NCBI GenBank assembly: GCA_001423545.1
Contig: LMOK01000001.1
Span: forward strand, 186,001 to 250,000
Source: Orlajensenia sp001423545
GTDB taxonomy: Bacteria; Actinomycetota; Actinomycetes; Actinomycetales; Microbacteriaceae
Direction: 5' to 3'
Length of the DNA stretch: 64,000 bases
A program made the translations under genes and the position numbers. Shown here one piece after another: positions 52,451 to 61,610 of the stretch. Below the pieces are notes generated by a model that searched no databases, had not been told where the DNA came from, and saw only the letters and a list, made by a program, of their open reading frames with translations. The number at the start of each line of letters is the position of its first letter. Position 1 is the first letter of the stretch.

Positions 52451-53167
52451 TCAGTCCGCGATCGGCTCCTCGTCGGGCACGAACCTGTAGCCCATGCCCG
52501 ACTCCGTCAGCAGGTAGCGCGGATGCGCCGGATCCGGCTCGAGCTTCTTGCGCAGCTGGGAGACGTAGAGCCTCAGGTAGCCGGTGTCGTTCGTGTACTG
52601 CGGCCCCCACACCTCGGTGAGGAGGGTCGTGCGGGTGACGAGTCTCCGCGGGTTGCGCACGAGCACCTCGAGCATCTTCCACTCCGTCGGGGTGAGCCGA
52701 ACGATGGCGGGCTCGGCCGATGCATCGGCATCCGTCGTCCGCAGGACCTGATGCGCGGCGAGGTCGACCGTGATGTCGCCGAAGCGCACGACCGGTTCGT
52801 CGCTCTGCGCCGGAGTGCGACGGGTGAGCGCCCGGATGCGCGCGAGCAGCTCGTCGATCGCGAACGGCTTCGTCACGTAGTCGTCCGCACCCGCGTCGAG
52901 GGCGTCGACCTTGTCCGCGGAGTCGGCTCGGCCCGACACCACGAGGATCGGCACGGTGGTCCATCCGCGCACGGCGAGGATCACGTCGATGCCCGTGAGG
53001 CGCGGCATGCCCAGGTCGAGCACGATGAGGTCGGGATGCTGCGCCGCGGCCTCGCTGATCGCCTGACGTCCGTCGTGGGCGACGACCACCTCGTAGCCGT
53101 GGGCCGTCAGCGTGATGCCCAACGCCCGCAGGATCTGCGGGTCGTCGTCGGCGATGAGGATCTTCAC
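52451..53167 (-). CDS. kdpE: Two-component response regulator KdpE
   Basis: The OmpR/PhoB-type regulator of the kdp potassium-uptake operon. The 238-aa protein has a receiver domain (IADDDPQ, phospho-Asp51 in VLDLGMPR, Lys in VTKPF) and a C-terminal winged helix (LTPTEWKMLEVLVRNPRRLVTR). The GTG start overlaps the kdpD stop. It would bind the 11-bp tandem repeats upstream of the operon; that is inference. Confidence 0.94.
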   Translation of the reverse strand: MKILIADDDPQILRALGITLTAHGYEVVVAHDGRQAISEAAAQHPDLIVLDLGMPRLTGIDVILAVRGWTTVPILVVSGRADSADKVDALDAGADDYVTKPFAIDELLARIRALTRRTPAQSDEPVVRFGDITVDLAAHQVLRTTDADASAEPAIVRLTPTEWKMLEVLVRNPRRLVTRTTLLTEVWGPQYTNDTGYLRLYVSQLRKKLEPDPAHPRYLLTESGMGYRFVPDEEPIAD

Positions 53168-55735
53168 TCAGGCTTCCTTCGTCAGGGGTGGAGCCGTGAG
53201 CTCCGAATCGGGGCGGGAATCGCCGGCGGCTGCCGCCAGGCTGATCACCATGGTCAATCCTCCACCGGGAGTGGTCTCGGCTTCGAGTGTGCCGCCCATG
53301 CCCTCGACGAAACCCCGCGCGATCGCGAGGCCCAGGCCGATGCCCGAGAGGTTGTCGGTGTCCCCGAGGCGCTGGAACGCGACGAAGGCGTCGTCGCGAC
53401 GCTCTTCCGGGATGCCGGGCCCGCGATCAATGATGCGTAGCTGGACGAGTCCGCCGAAGGTGCTCACGGCGATCAGCGGGGGAGTCTCCTCGGGGGCGAA
53501 GCGCAGCGCATTCGTCACGATGTTCACGATCGCGCGCTGCAGGAGGACGGCATCCGCTCGCACGGCCGGAACGTCGTCGGCGAGGTCGAGCTCGACCGCT
53601 CCCGGTGGCAGTTGCAGCTCGTCGATCACCAGCGGCAGCACGTCGTCGATGTCGACATCGTCGAGGGTCACCGCCAGCACACCGGCCTGCACGCGGCTCA
53701 CGTCGAGCAGATTGGTGACGAGGGCAGCCAGGGCGTGCAGCGACACCTCGGCTGTGTCGAGCAGGGCGGCGCGGTCATCGTCATCCAGACGGATGCCGGA
53801 CGAGCGCAGGCTCGTCACCGCGGCAGTGGCCGAGGCGAGCGGGCGGCGCAGGTCGTGCCCGACGGCGGCGAGCAGGGCTGTACGCACCCGGTCGGCAGCG
53901 GCCAGGGGTCCGATCTCCTCGGCTGTCGCGGCCAGGCGGGAGTGCTCGAGGCCCGCGGCGATCTGCACGATGATCACTCCGAGAAGCCGGCGGTCTGCCG
54001 CATCGAGATCGCGTCCGGTCAGTTCCAACACGACATCGTCCGCCACGGGCAGCGAGGTCACCTGCTCCGACTGCACAGAGCCACGGGGAGGAGCCTCAGA
54101 GACAGCGGTGCCGTCGCCGGCCGCATCGGCGTAGAGCACGGCGCCACCGTCGAGCAGACGCACACCAGTGAGGCCGAACGCCTCCCGAGTCCGCGAGACG
54201 AGCGCGTGCAGTGCGTCGTCGCCACGCAGCACGCTGCCTGCGACGGTGGCGAGCAGCTCCGCCTCGCTGGCCTTCCGCCGGGAGAGCAGGCTGAGCTTCG
54301 CGGACTGGTCGACGACGTAGCTGACGAGCGCCGCCACGATCATGAACAGGCCGAGCGCGAGCAGGTGCAGCGGATCGCTGATGGTGATGCGGTACAACGG
54401 TGCCACCAGGAAGAAGTCGAGGCTCAGACCTGAGAGCACGGCGGCGAACATGGCCGGCCAGAAGCCGCCGATGAGCGCGACGATGACCACCAGCAACTGG
54501 TAGCTCAGCACATCACTCGCCATCGATTCATCGGTGTGGTTGGCCGAGAGCAGCAGGGTGAGCAGTGGGCCGACCACGAGTGCCACGGCGAAGCCCCACA
54601 CTCGGCGCCGACGGGTCAGGCCGCCGGTGAGCCGGGGAAGGGCGAACCGGCCTCCGGCCTGGGCGTGCGACACGATGTGCACGTCGATGTCGCCCGACTC
54701 GCGGATGACGGTCTGGCCGATGCCCTGTCCGCTGAGCAGCGCCGCGAGACGGCTGCGTCGGCTGACGCCGATCACCAGCTGGGTGGCATCCGACGCACGA
54801 GCGAAATCGACCAGTGTGCGCGGAACGTCGTCGCCGACGACCTGGTGGTACGAGCCACCCAACTGTTCGACCAGTGCTCGTTGCCTGGCCAGGGAGCCCG
54901 GATGCGACTCGCGCAGGCCGTCCTGGCTCATGACGTGCACCGCGAGGAGCGAGCCGCCGGCCGAGCGGGCGGCGATCCTGGCACCGCGTCGAAGCAGAGT
55001 CTCGCCCTCGGGGCCGCCGGTGAGTGCGACGACGACCCGTTCGCGCGCCTCCCACTTGGCATCGATGCCCTGCTCGGCCCGATACCGCTTCAGGGAGCTG
55101 TCCACCTCGTCGGCCAACCACAGCAGTGCAAGCTCGCGCAGCGCCGTGAGGTTGCCCAGCCTGAAGTAGTTCGAGAGCGCGGCATCGATGCGGGTGGCCG
55201 GGTAGACCTGGCCTTCGGAGAGCCTGTCCCGGAGTGCCTGCGGGGCGAGGTCGACGACCTCGATCTGGTCGGCGCCCCTCAGAACCGCATCCGGAATCGT
55301 CTCCCGCTGCACCACGCCCGTGATCTGCTGCACGACGTCGTTGAGTGAGGCGATGTGCTGGATGTTGACGGTGGAGTAGACGTTGATGCCGGCGTCGAGC
55401 AGCTCGTGCACGTCCTGCCAGCGCTTCTCGTTGCGGGAGCCCGGGGCATTCGTGTGCGCGAGTTCGTCCACGAGCGCGAACTCGGGGTGACGTGCGAGCA
55501 CGGCGTCGAGATCCATCTCGTCGAGCGTGACGCCCCTGTGCTCGATGCTGGTGCGCGGCTGCACCTCGAACCCCTCCAGGATGGCCGCAGTCGCAGCGCG
55601 ACCGTGCGTCTCGACGACGGCGACCAGCACATCCCTGCCTGAGGCGACGAGCCGATGGCCCTCCTCGAGCATCGCGTACGTCTTGCCGACGCCCGGCGCA
55701 GCACCGAGGAGGACCCTCAACCGACCGCGAGTCAC
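53168..55735 (-). CDS. kdpD: Sensor histidine kinase KdpD
   Basis: An 855-aa potassium/turgor-sensing kinase. Order of domains: N-terminal KdpD domain with Walker A (GAAPGVGKT) and Walker B-like DELAHTNAPG, a universal-stress-protein-like domain (~residues 240-370), four membrane spans (DUF4118), GAF-like linker, HisKA (AVGHDLRRPLASAT, phospho-His) and HATPase (NIVTNALRFAPEE, GLGLAIARGFVEGMGG). Full length and motif complete. Its GTG overlaps the kdpC stop. Confidence 0.95.
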   Translation of the reverse strand: MTRGRLRVLLGAAPGVGKTYAMLEEGHRLVASGRDVLVAVVETHGRAATAAILEGFEVQPRTSIEHRGVTLDEMDLDAVLARHPEFALVDELAHTNAPGSRNEKRWQDVHELLDAGINVYSTVNIQHIASLNDVVQQITGVVQRETIPDAVLRGADQIEVVDLAPQALRDRLSEGQVYPATRIDAALSNYFRLGNLTALRELALLWLADEVDSSLKRYRAEQGIDAKWEARERVVVALTGGPEGETLLRRGARIAARSAGGSLLAVHVMSQDGLRESHPGSLARQRALVEQLGGSYHQVVGDDVPRTLVDFARASDATQLVIGVSRRSRLAALLSGQGIGQTVIRESGDIDVHIVSHAQAGGRFALPRLTGGLTRRRRVWGFAVALVVGPLLTLLLSANHTDESMASDVLSYQLLVVIVALIGGFWPAMFAAVLSGLSLDFFLVAPLYRITISDPLHLLALGLFMIVAALVSYVVDQSAKLSLLSRRKASEAELLATVAGSVLRGDDALHALVSRTREAFGLTGVRLLDGGAVLYADAAGDGTAVSEAPPRGSVQSEQVTSLPVADDVVLELTGRDLDAADRRLLGVIIVQIAAGLEHSRLAATAEEIGPLAAADRVRTALLAAVGHDLRRPLASATAAVTSLRSSGIRLDDDDRAALLDTAEVSLHALAALVTNLLDVSRVQAGVLAVTLDDVDIDDVLPLVIDELQLPPGAVELDLADDVPAVRADAVLLQRAIVNIVTNALRFAPEETPPLIAVSTFGGLVQLRIIDRGPGIPEERRDDAFVAFQRLGDTDNLSGIGLGLAIARGFVEGMGGTLEAETTPGGGLTMVISLAAAAGDSRPDSELTAPPLTKEA

Positions 55736-56349
55736 TGGTTACCCGAATCCATCTCTGCCAGGGCGATGTTCAACTGCAGCACGTTCACCGTCGGTTCGCC
55801 GAGATAGCCGAGGTCACGTCCCTGAATCATAGACTCGACCAGCTCCGACACCTCGGCGACCGGCAGGTCGCGGGCGCGGGCGACCCGCTCCACCTGGAGG
55901 CGCGCGTAGTCGGGGCTGATGTGCGGATCGAGTCCCGACCCGGATGCCGTCGCGGCATCCGCCGGGATGTCGGCGAGCGCCGCACCGTCCTCCTTCTCGA
56001 TCGCCGACTGACGGTCGCCGACCGCGGCCACGAGGTCGTGGCTGTTCGGTCCGAGGTTGCTGCCGCTCGAGGCTGCGGCATCCCAGCCGTCGCCCGCGGC
56101 AGAGGGCCGGGACTGGAACCATTCGGGCTGGGCTCTGCCGTCGGCATCCGTGAAGCCCTGGCCGATCAGGCTCGAGCCGATGACCGTGCCGTCGATCCGC
56201 ACGAGTGAGCCGTTCGCCTGGGCAGGCGCGGCGACCTGGCCGACGACGGTGATGGTGAGGGGGTAGAGAACTCCCAGAAGGAGCGTGAGCACCAGCATCG
56301 CGCGGATCGCGACCCAGTACTGGCGGGAGGTTCCGCGGAGGGGAGACAT
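55732..56349 (-). CDS. kdpC: Potassium-transporting ATPase subunit KdpC
   Basis: A 205-aa subunit with one N-terminal membrane span and an extracytoplasmic domain (WFQSRPSAAGDGWDAAASSGSNLGPNS, HISPDYARLQVERVARAR). It stabilises the KdpFABC complex and raises potassium affinity. The ATG at 56349 is chosen from AGGA spacing; a TTG at 56358 is less likely. Its stop overlaps kdpD. Confidence 0.95.
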   Translation of the reverse strand: MSPLRGTSRQYWVAIRAMLVLTLLLGVLYPLTITVVGQVAAPAQANGSLVRIDGTVIGSSLIGQGFTDADGRAQPEWFQSRPSAAGDGWDAAASSGSNLGPNSHDLVAAVGDRQSAIEKEDGAALADIPADAATASGSGLDPHISPDYARLQVERVARARDLPVAEVSELVESMIQGRDLGYLGEPTVNVLQLNIALAEMDSGNQ

Positions 56350-56369
56350 GGGATTCAATCCTTCGAGAG

Positions 56370-58553
56370 TCAGAAGCCGGGGAGGAGGCTCACGACGATG
56401 TCGATGAGCTTGATGCCGATGAACGGTGCGATGACTCCACCGAGTCCGTAGATGAGCAGGTTGCGACCGAGGATCCCCGAGGCGGATGCCGCCCGGTAGC
56501 GCACACCGCGCAGGGCGAGCGGGATCAGGATCACGATGATGATCGCGTTGAAGATCACGGCGGAGAGGATGGCGGAGCCGGGGGAGTGCAACTGCATCAG
56601 GTTGAGCGCTCCGAGCCCGGGGTAGGCCCCGGCGAACATCGCCGGGATGATGGCGAAGTACTTCGCCACGTCGTTCGCGATCGAGAACGTGGTGAGCGAG
56701 CCGCGGGTGATGAGCAGCTGCTTGCCGATACGAACGATGTCGATGAGCTTGGTCGGATCCGAGTCGAGGTCGACCATGTTGCCGGCCTCCTTCGCCGCCG
56801 AGGTGCCCGTGTTCATCGCGACGCCCACATCGGCCTGGGCGAGCGCCGGAGCGTCGTTCGTGCCGTCACCCGTCATCGCGACCAGGTTGCCGCCCTCCTG
56901 CTCGCGGCGGATGAGCGCCATCTTGTCCTCGGGGGTCGCTTCGGCCAGGTAGTCGTCGACTCCGGCTTCTGCCGCGATGGCCTTCGCGGTCAGCGGGTTG
57001 TCGCCCGTGATCATGACCGTGCGGATGCCCATCCGACGCAGGTCGGCGAAACGCTCGACGAGCCCGGTCTTCACGACGTCCTTCAGGTGGATGACGCCGA
57101 GGATGCGCGCCTCGCCTGACGCGCTCCGGGTGGCGACCACGAGGGGCGTTCCGCCGGCCTCGGAGACTCGGGTCACGATCTGGTCGAGTTCTGCGATGGT
57201 GCCCGATGCCACGGGCCCGGCCGAGCGCACCCACTCGATGGCCATCGACGCGGCCCCCTTGCGTACCATCGAGCCGTCGGCGTAGTCGACGCCGCTCATG
57301 CGGGTCTGGGCCGTGAACGGAACCACCTCGCCGGGACGCTGCGGCGAATCGGATGCGGCATCCGACCCGTGCCCCTGCCTGTCGGCCAGGTCGACGACGG
57401 ACTTGCCCTCGGGCGTCGGGTCGCTGAGCGACGACGCCCGTGCGGCGATCGCCAGTTCCGCAGCGCCGACGCCCGTCACGGGGAGGAACTCCGACGCCTG
57501 ACGATTGCCGTAGGTGATGGTCCCGGTCTTGTCGAGGAGGAGCGTGGTGACGTCTCCGGCCGCCTCGACGGCACGGCCCGACATCGCGAGCACGTTGTGC
57601 TGCACGAGGCGGTCCATGCCGGCGATGCCGATGGCGGAGAGGAGAGCGCCGATGGTGGTCGGGATGAGGCAGACGAGCAGGGCGATGAGCACGACGACGC
57701 TGGGGGCGGCGTCCGAGTAGCCCGCGATGGGGCCGATCGTCAGCACGACGACGAGGAAGACGATCGAGAGCGTGGCCAGCAGGATGTTGAGGGCGATCTC
57801 GTTGGGCGTCTTCTGACGTGACGCTCCCTCGACCAGGCGGATCATCCGGTCGACGAAGGTCTCGCCCGGCTTCGAGGTGATGCGCACGACGATGCGGTCG
57901 GAGAGCACGCGCGTTCCTCCGGTGACGGCGCTGCGGTCTCCACCCGACTCGCGCACGACGGGTGCCGACTCGCCCGTGATGGCCGACTCGTCGACCGAGG
58001 CGATGCCCCAGACGATGTCGCCGTCACCCGGGATCAGCTCGCCGGCCACGACCACGACGGTGTCTCCGAGATGCAGGTCGGCGGATGCCGTCTGCTCGAC
58101 GATCGCGTGCTCGGCTGAGGCATCCGTCACTGCGTCGTAGGCGACGACCCTCTGGGCCACGGTCGTGGTCCGCGTGGCGCGCAGGCTCTGCGCCTGGGCC
58201 TTGCCGCGGCCCTCGGCCACGGACTCGGCGAGGTTGGCGAAGATCACGGTGAGCCACAGCCAGATCGCGATGGCGATGGTGAAGGACGGCGCCATCTCGG
58301 TGCCGCCGGATTCGCGCGAGTCCGGCGCGAAGGGCTCCACGATGGCGAGCACCGTCGTGATGGCCGCCCCGACCTCCACGATGAACATGACGGGGTTGCG
58401 CCACATCGATCGGGGATCGAGTTTGCGCAGGGCTCCGGGGAGGGCCGTGACCAGCTGTTTCGGGGAGAAGGCCCCTCCGCCTGTCTTCGTCGTCGACGGA
58501 TGGGACGACGGCGACGACGACGGTGTCGGTGTCGGTTCGGTGATGGTGGACAT
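56370..58553 (-). CDS. kdpB: Potassium-transporting ATPase ATP-binding subunit KdpB
   Basis: A 727-aa P-type ATPase that energises potassium uptake through KdpA. It has the phosphorylation motif DKTGTITYGN, the actuator TGES loop (DESAITGESAPV), the hinge GDGTNDAPALAQADVG, and the membrane helices around them. The N-terminus has a Ser/Thr/Pro-rich extension before the first helix. It lies between kdpA (2 bp upstream) and kdpC. Confidence 0.97.
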   Translation of the reverse strand: MSTITEPTPTPSSSPSSHPSTTKTGGGAFSPKQLVTALPGALRKLDPRSMWRNPVMFIVEVGAAITTVLAIVEPFAPDSRESGGTEMAPSFTIAIAIWLWLTVIFANLAESVAEGRGKAQAQSLRATRTTTVAQRVVAYDAVTDASAEHAIVEQTASADLHLGDTVVVVAGELIPGDGDIVWGIASVDESAITGESAPVVRESGGDRSAVTGGTRVLSDRIVVRITSKPGETFVDRMIRLVEGASRQKTPNEIALNILLATLSIVFLVVVLTIGPIAGYSDAAPSVVVLIALLVCLIPTTIGALLSAIGIAGMDRLVQHNVLAMSGRAVEAAGDVTTLLLDKTGTITYGNRQASEFLPVTGVGAAELAIAARASSLSDPTPEGKSVVDLADRQGHGSDAASDSPQRPGEVVPFTAQTRMSGVDYADGSMVRKGAASMAIEWVRSAGPVASGTIAELDQIVTRVSEAGGTPLVVATRSASGEARILGVIHLKDVVKTGLVERFADLRRMGIRTVMITGDNPLTAKAIAAEAGVDDYLAEATPEDKMALIRREQEGGNLVAMTGDGTNDAPALAQADVGVAMNTGTSAAKEAGNMVDLDSDPTKLIDIVRIGKQLLITRGSLTTFSIANDVAKYFAIIPAMFAGAYPGLGALNLMQLHSPGSAILSAVIFNAIIIVILIPLALRGVRYRAASASGILGRNLLIYGLGGVIAPFIGIKLIDIVVSLLPGF

Positions 58554-58555
58554 GA

Positions 58556-60232
58556 TCAGTTCAACCCTTCAGCCAGGGGACCCAGCGCGAGAACGGGGAA
58601 GTAGGTGAGTGCCGACACGATGAGGACTGTGCCGAAGAGGAGGCCGATGAACAGGGGCCTGTGCGTCGGCAGCGTGCCCGCCGTCACGGGGACCCTGTCC
58701 TGGGCGGCGAGGGATCCTGCCAGGGCGAGCACGAACAGGATCGGCAGGAAGCGCCCGAGGAACATCGCCACGGCGAGCGCGGTATTGAACCAGGGTGTGT
58801 TCGCCGTCAATCCGGCGAAGGCCGATCCGTTGTTGTTCGCGGCGGAGGTGAACGCGTAGAGCACCTCGGAGAAGCCGTGCAGTCCGGAGTTCCACATGGA
58901 GGTGCCCTCGACGTCCTCGCGCACCGCGGGGATGGCGAAGCTCAGGGCCGTGCCGAGGAGCACCAGCGTCGGCGTGACGAGGATGTAGAGGCTCGCGAGC
59001 TTGATCTCGCGGGTTCCGATCTTCTTGCCGAGGTACTCGGGAGTGCGGCCGATCATGAGGCCGGCGATGAAGACGGCGATGATCGCGATGACCAGGATGC
59101 CGTAGAGACCGGCGCCGACACCGCCGGGAGCGACCTCGCCGAGCATCATGTTGATCATCGCCATGCCACCACCGAGAGCGGTGTACGAGTCGTGCATCGA
59201 GTTGACGGCTCCGGTCGAGGTGATCGTGCTGGTCGTGCCGAAGATGGTCGATCCGACGATACCGAACCGCTGTTCCTTGCCCTCCATGGCGCCACCGGCG
59301 AGGCTCGTCGCCGAGCCGGAGCCGGCGAGTTCGAAGGCGGTCATCGCCGACACCGAGATCAGGAAGAAGGCGGCCATCGTCGCGAGGATCGCGTACCCCT
59401 GGCGGTTGTCGCCGACCATCCGCCCGAAGGTGCGGGGAAGCGCGAAGGGGATGACGAGCATCAGGAAGATCTCCACCAGGTTCGTCCACCCGGTCGGGTT
59501 CTCGAACGGGTGGGCCGAGTTCACGTTGAAGAACCCGCCACCGTTCGTTCCCAGGAGCTTGATGGCCTCCTGCGAAGCAGCGGGGCCGCCCGGGATGGCC
59601 TGAGTGCCTCCCGCGATGGTGGAGGCATCCGTGTAGTCGGAGAAGTTCTGGATGACCCCGCCGATGACGAGCACGACCGCGAAGACTGTTGCGAGCGGGA
59701 GCAGGATGCGGATGGTCGCGCGGAACAGGTCGACCCAGAAGTTGCCGATGGTCGGGCTGGATCGGCGTGCGAAACCGCGCACGAGGGCGATCGCCACGGC
59801 GATCCCGACGGCTGCCGACACGAAGTTCTGCACGGCGAGGCCGAGCATCTGCACGGTGTAGCCGACGGTGAGCTCAGGAGAATACGACTGCCAGTTGGTG
59901 TTGGTGACGAAGGAGATCGCGGTGTTGAACGAGAGGTTCTCGGGCACAGCGGGCAGGCCGAGCGCGTACGGGAGGTATTCCTGCAGTCGCTGCACCGCGT
60001 ACACCAGCACGATGCCGACCGCCGAGAACGCGATGACACTGCGGAAGTAGCTGGGCCAGGACTGGTCGGAGTCGCTCTTCACACCGATGACCCTGTAGAG
60101 GCCGCGTTCGACGGCGAGGTCCTTCTTGGTCGTGAAGACCGTCGCCATGTAGTCGCCGAGAGGACGATAGACGAGGCCGAGCAGCAGGGCGAGGGTGGCG
60201 AGCTGCAGGATGATGAGCAGGAGCGGCGGCAT
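58556..60232 (-). CDS. kdpA: Potassium-transporting ATPase channel subunit KdpA
   Basis: The 558-aa potassium-translocating subunit with ten predicted spans; selectivity-filter-like segments appear as VTNTNWQSY, GTNGGGFFNVNSAHPFENP, and SAANNNGSAFAGL. Length and motifs are those of the normal protein. It begins immediately after the kdpF stop (TAG-ATG). Confidence 0.97.
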   Translation of the reverse strand: MPPLLLIILQLATLALLLGLVYRPLGDYMATVFTTKKDLAVERGLYRVIGVKSDSDQSWPSYFRSVIAFSAVGIVLVYAVQRLQEYLPYALGLPAVPENLSFNTAISFVTNTNWQSYSPELTVGYTVQMLGLAVQNFVSAAVGIAVAIALVRGFARRSSPTIGNFWVDLFRATIRILLPLATVFAVVLVIGGVIQNFSDYTDASTIAGGTQAIPGGPAASQEAIKLLGTNGGGFFNVNSAHPFENPTGWTNLVEIFLMLVIPFALPRTFGRMVGDNRQGYAILATMAAFFLISVSAMTAFELAGSGSATSLAGGAMEGKEQRFGIVGSTIFGTTSTITSTGAVNSMHDSYTALGGGMAMINMMLGEVAPGGVGAGLYGILVIAIIAVFIAGLMIGRTPEYLGKKIGTREIKLASLYILVTPTLVLLGTALSFAIPAVREDVEGTSMWNSGLHGFSEVLYAFTSAANNNGSAFAGLTANTPWFNTALAVAMFLGRFLPILFVLALAGSLAAQDRVPVTAGTLPTHRPLFIGLLFGTVLIVSALTYFPVLALGPLAEGLN

Positions 60233-60322
60233 CTAGAAGCGCTCCGGTCGGAGCAGGGCCACCAGGAGGTAGGCGACGGCGGCGAGGGCGAGAACGCCGG
60301 CGAGGATGTCGACGACGATCAC
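60233..60322 (-). CDS. kdpF: Potassium-transporting ATPase subunit KdpF
   Basis: A 29-residue single-span peptide (VIVVDILAGVLALAAVAYLL...RPERF) that stabilises the KdpABC complex. The GTG start overlaps the TGA of the 27-codon ORF upstream, and its TAG abuts kdpA. The size and C-terminal RPERF match known KdpF sequences. Confidence 0.9.
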   Translation of the reverse strand: MIVVDILAGVLALAAVAYLLVALLRPERF

Positions 60323-60402
60323 AGCCGTTCCACCCCGCGAGCGATGAGGGTCACGAGCGCGACGAGCGCGACGATCCCCCCGATGAAGACGATGTCCAGC
60401 AC
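60319..60402 (-). CDS. 27-aa membrane peptide upstream of kdpF
   Basis: A GTG-initiated 27-codon frame, encoding one hydrophobic span (VLDIVFIGGIVALVALVTLI) and ending ARGVERL, with GAAGAG upstream. Its stop overlaps the kdpF start (GTGA). Size, single span and coupling all argue for a small membrane protein of the Kdp complex, distinct from KdpF. I do not know a named family. Confidence 0.7.
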   Translation of the reverse strand: MLDIVFIGGIVALVALVTLIARGVERL

Positions 60403-60504
60403 GAGGATCTCTTCCGATGAAGTCGGTGCGCACGGGATGCCGTGCGCAGTGGCTCGATGGCCACGTGCTTCATCGAACTCTTCTCAGAGCGTTCGGATGC
60501 CGGT

Positions 60505-60553
60505 CCTCACGGCTTCCTCACGGTGAGCGTCGGAACGCTCACGGGTTCCTCAC
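60505..60553 (-). promoter_or_regulatory. Tandem CTCAC repeats, candidate KdpE operator
   Basis: CCTCAC or GCTCAC boxes start at 60505, 60516, 60537 and 60548. The 11-bp spacing within each pair and 32 bp between pairs (about three helical turns) match the direct repeats bound by OmpR/PhoB-type regulators. They lie 100-150 bp before the first kdp ORF and reach the end of ppgK. A perfect 8-bp hairpin (60523-60530 with 60535-60542) sits between the pairs and could end ppgK. Confidence 0.45.
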
Positions 60554-61326
60554 TTCGCGGGCGCTGCCCCGACTCCGAGGGCGACGGCGAGCGCGGCAGC
60601 GCCCAGGATTCCGGCATTGTTGCGGTGCACGGCCGGGACGATCTTCGTGTTCAGCTCGAGGAAGGGGAAGAACTCCTCGTAGTTCTTCGAGACGCCGCCG
60701 CCGACCACGAACAGGTCGGGGGTGAAGAGCATCTCGAGGTGGCTGTAGTACTTCTGCAGGCGCTTGGCCCAGTGCTTCCAGTCGAGCTCCTCGCGTTCCA
60801 TGGCGGAGTACGCGGCCTTGCTCTCGGCATCGTGGCCGTTCAGCTCGAGGTGGCCGAGCTCGGTGTTGGGGACGAGCACACCGTCGTTGATGAGGGCGCT
60901 GCCGATACCGGTGCCGAGCGTGGTGAGCAGGACGACGCCCGGAACGTCCTTGGCGGCACCGAAGCGCGCCTCGGCGTAGCCGGCGGCATCCGCATCGTTG
61001 ACGAAGTGGATGTCTCGGCCGAGTTGCTCCTCGAACAGCTTCTCGGCCTCGAGGCCGATCCACTTCTTCGACACATTGGCGGCCGACATGGTGCGCCCGT
61101 TCTTCACCACAGCGGGGAAGCAGACTCCGACGGCGAGGCCGTCGGCGTGCTTCTCGAGCTTGGCGAGCAACTCCGTTGCGGTCGCGACGATGTCGTCGGG
61201 CTCGCCTCCCTTGGGTGTGGAGAGCTTGATGCGGTCCGTCACCAGTTCGCCGGTCGAGAGATCGACCACTGCTCCCTTGATGCCGGTGCCGCCGATGTCG
61301 ATCCCGATCGCGTGCTGCGCTGCCAT
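60550..61326 (-). CDS. ppgK: Polyphosphate glucokinase
   Basis: It phosphorylates glucose using polyphosphate (and ATP). The 258-aa ROK-family protein has the phosphate motif GIDIGGTGIKGAVVD and the PpgK-typical WIGLEAEKLFEEQLG and ELGHLELNGHDAE segments. The ATG at 61326 follows TAGTCT by 6 nt on this strand. It lies upstream of the kdp operon on the same strand, separated by about 150 bp. Confidence 0.94.
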   Translation of the reverse strand: MAAQHAIGIDIGGTGIKGAVVDLSTGELVTDRIKLSTPKGGEPDDIVATATELLAKLEKHADGLAVGVCFPAVVKNGRTMSAANVSKKWIGLEAEKLFEEQLGRDIHFVNDADAAGYAEARFGAAKDVPGVVLLTTLGTGIGSALINDGVLVPNTELGHLELNGHDAESKAAYSAMEREELDWKHWAKRLQKYYSHLEMLFTPDLFVVGGGVSKNYEEFFPFLELNTKIVPAVHRNNAGILGAAALAVALGVGAAPAK

Positions 61327-61366
61327 GACAGCAGACTATCGGGACGCCCGGTCGTAAGATCGCACT
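61327..61366. promoter_or_regulatory. Symmetric divergent leaderless promoter (ppgK / small gene)
   Basis: Another 40-bp gap with two facing-away -10 boxes: TAGTCT (minus, 61333-61338) for ppgK and TAAGAT (plus, 61355-61360) for the small gene. Each is 6 nt from its start codon, and 16 bp separate them, as in the def/DMT gap. Confidence 0.65.
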
Positions 61367-61555
61367 ATGGCCTCAGACCTCGAGCACAAGTACTGGTACA
61401 ACATGAAGACCGGCGCCGTCGAGCACGGTTTCGAGTCGGCTTCGGCGGATCGTGTCGGCCCGTTCGACACCCACGCCGAGGCAGAGCACGCGCTGGAGAA
61501 GTTGCGTGAGAACAGCGCCAAGTGGGCGGAGGAGGACGCGGCCGACAACCGCTAG
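61367..61555 (+). CDS. Small SPOR-like protein
   Basis: A 62-aa soluble protein (KYWYNMKTGAVEHGFES...RVGPFDTHAEAEHALEKLRENSAKWAEED). The strand-helix layout resembles half of a SPOR fold, and small actinobacterial proteins with this look carry that label. Function unknown. The TAAGAT box 6 nt upstream gives strong support that the gene is real and leaderless. Confidence 0.7.
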   Translation: MASDLEHKYWYNMKTGAVEHGFESASADRVGPFDTHAEAEHALEKLRENSAKWAEEDAADNR

Positions 61556-61610
61556 CGCGATCCCCTCGACGAAGTCGGACGGTGACCGCTGATCGAGCAG
61601 CGGGACGGGC

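Noticed and set aside
58661..60526. 621-codon frame antisense to kdpA
   Set aside because: It lies entirely opposite the well-conserved kdpA and kdpF genes, and its Asp/Arg/Glu-rich composition has no domain.
60403..60549. A riboswitch (for example cyclic di-AMP) upstream of kdp
   Set aside because: I could not find the conserved core of the ydaO-type element. The region is explained better by direct repeats and one short stem.
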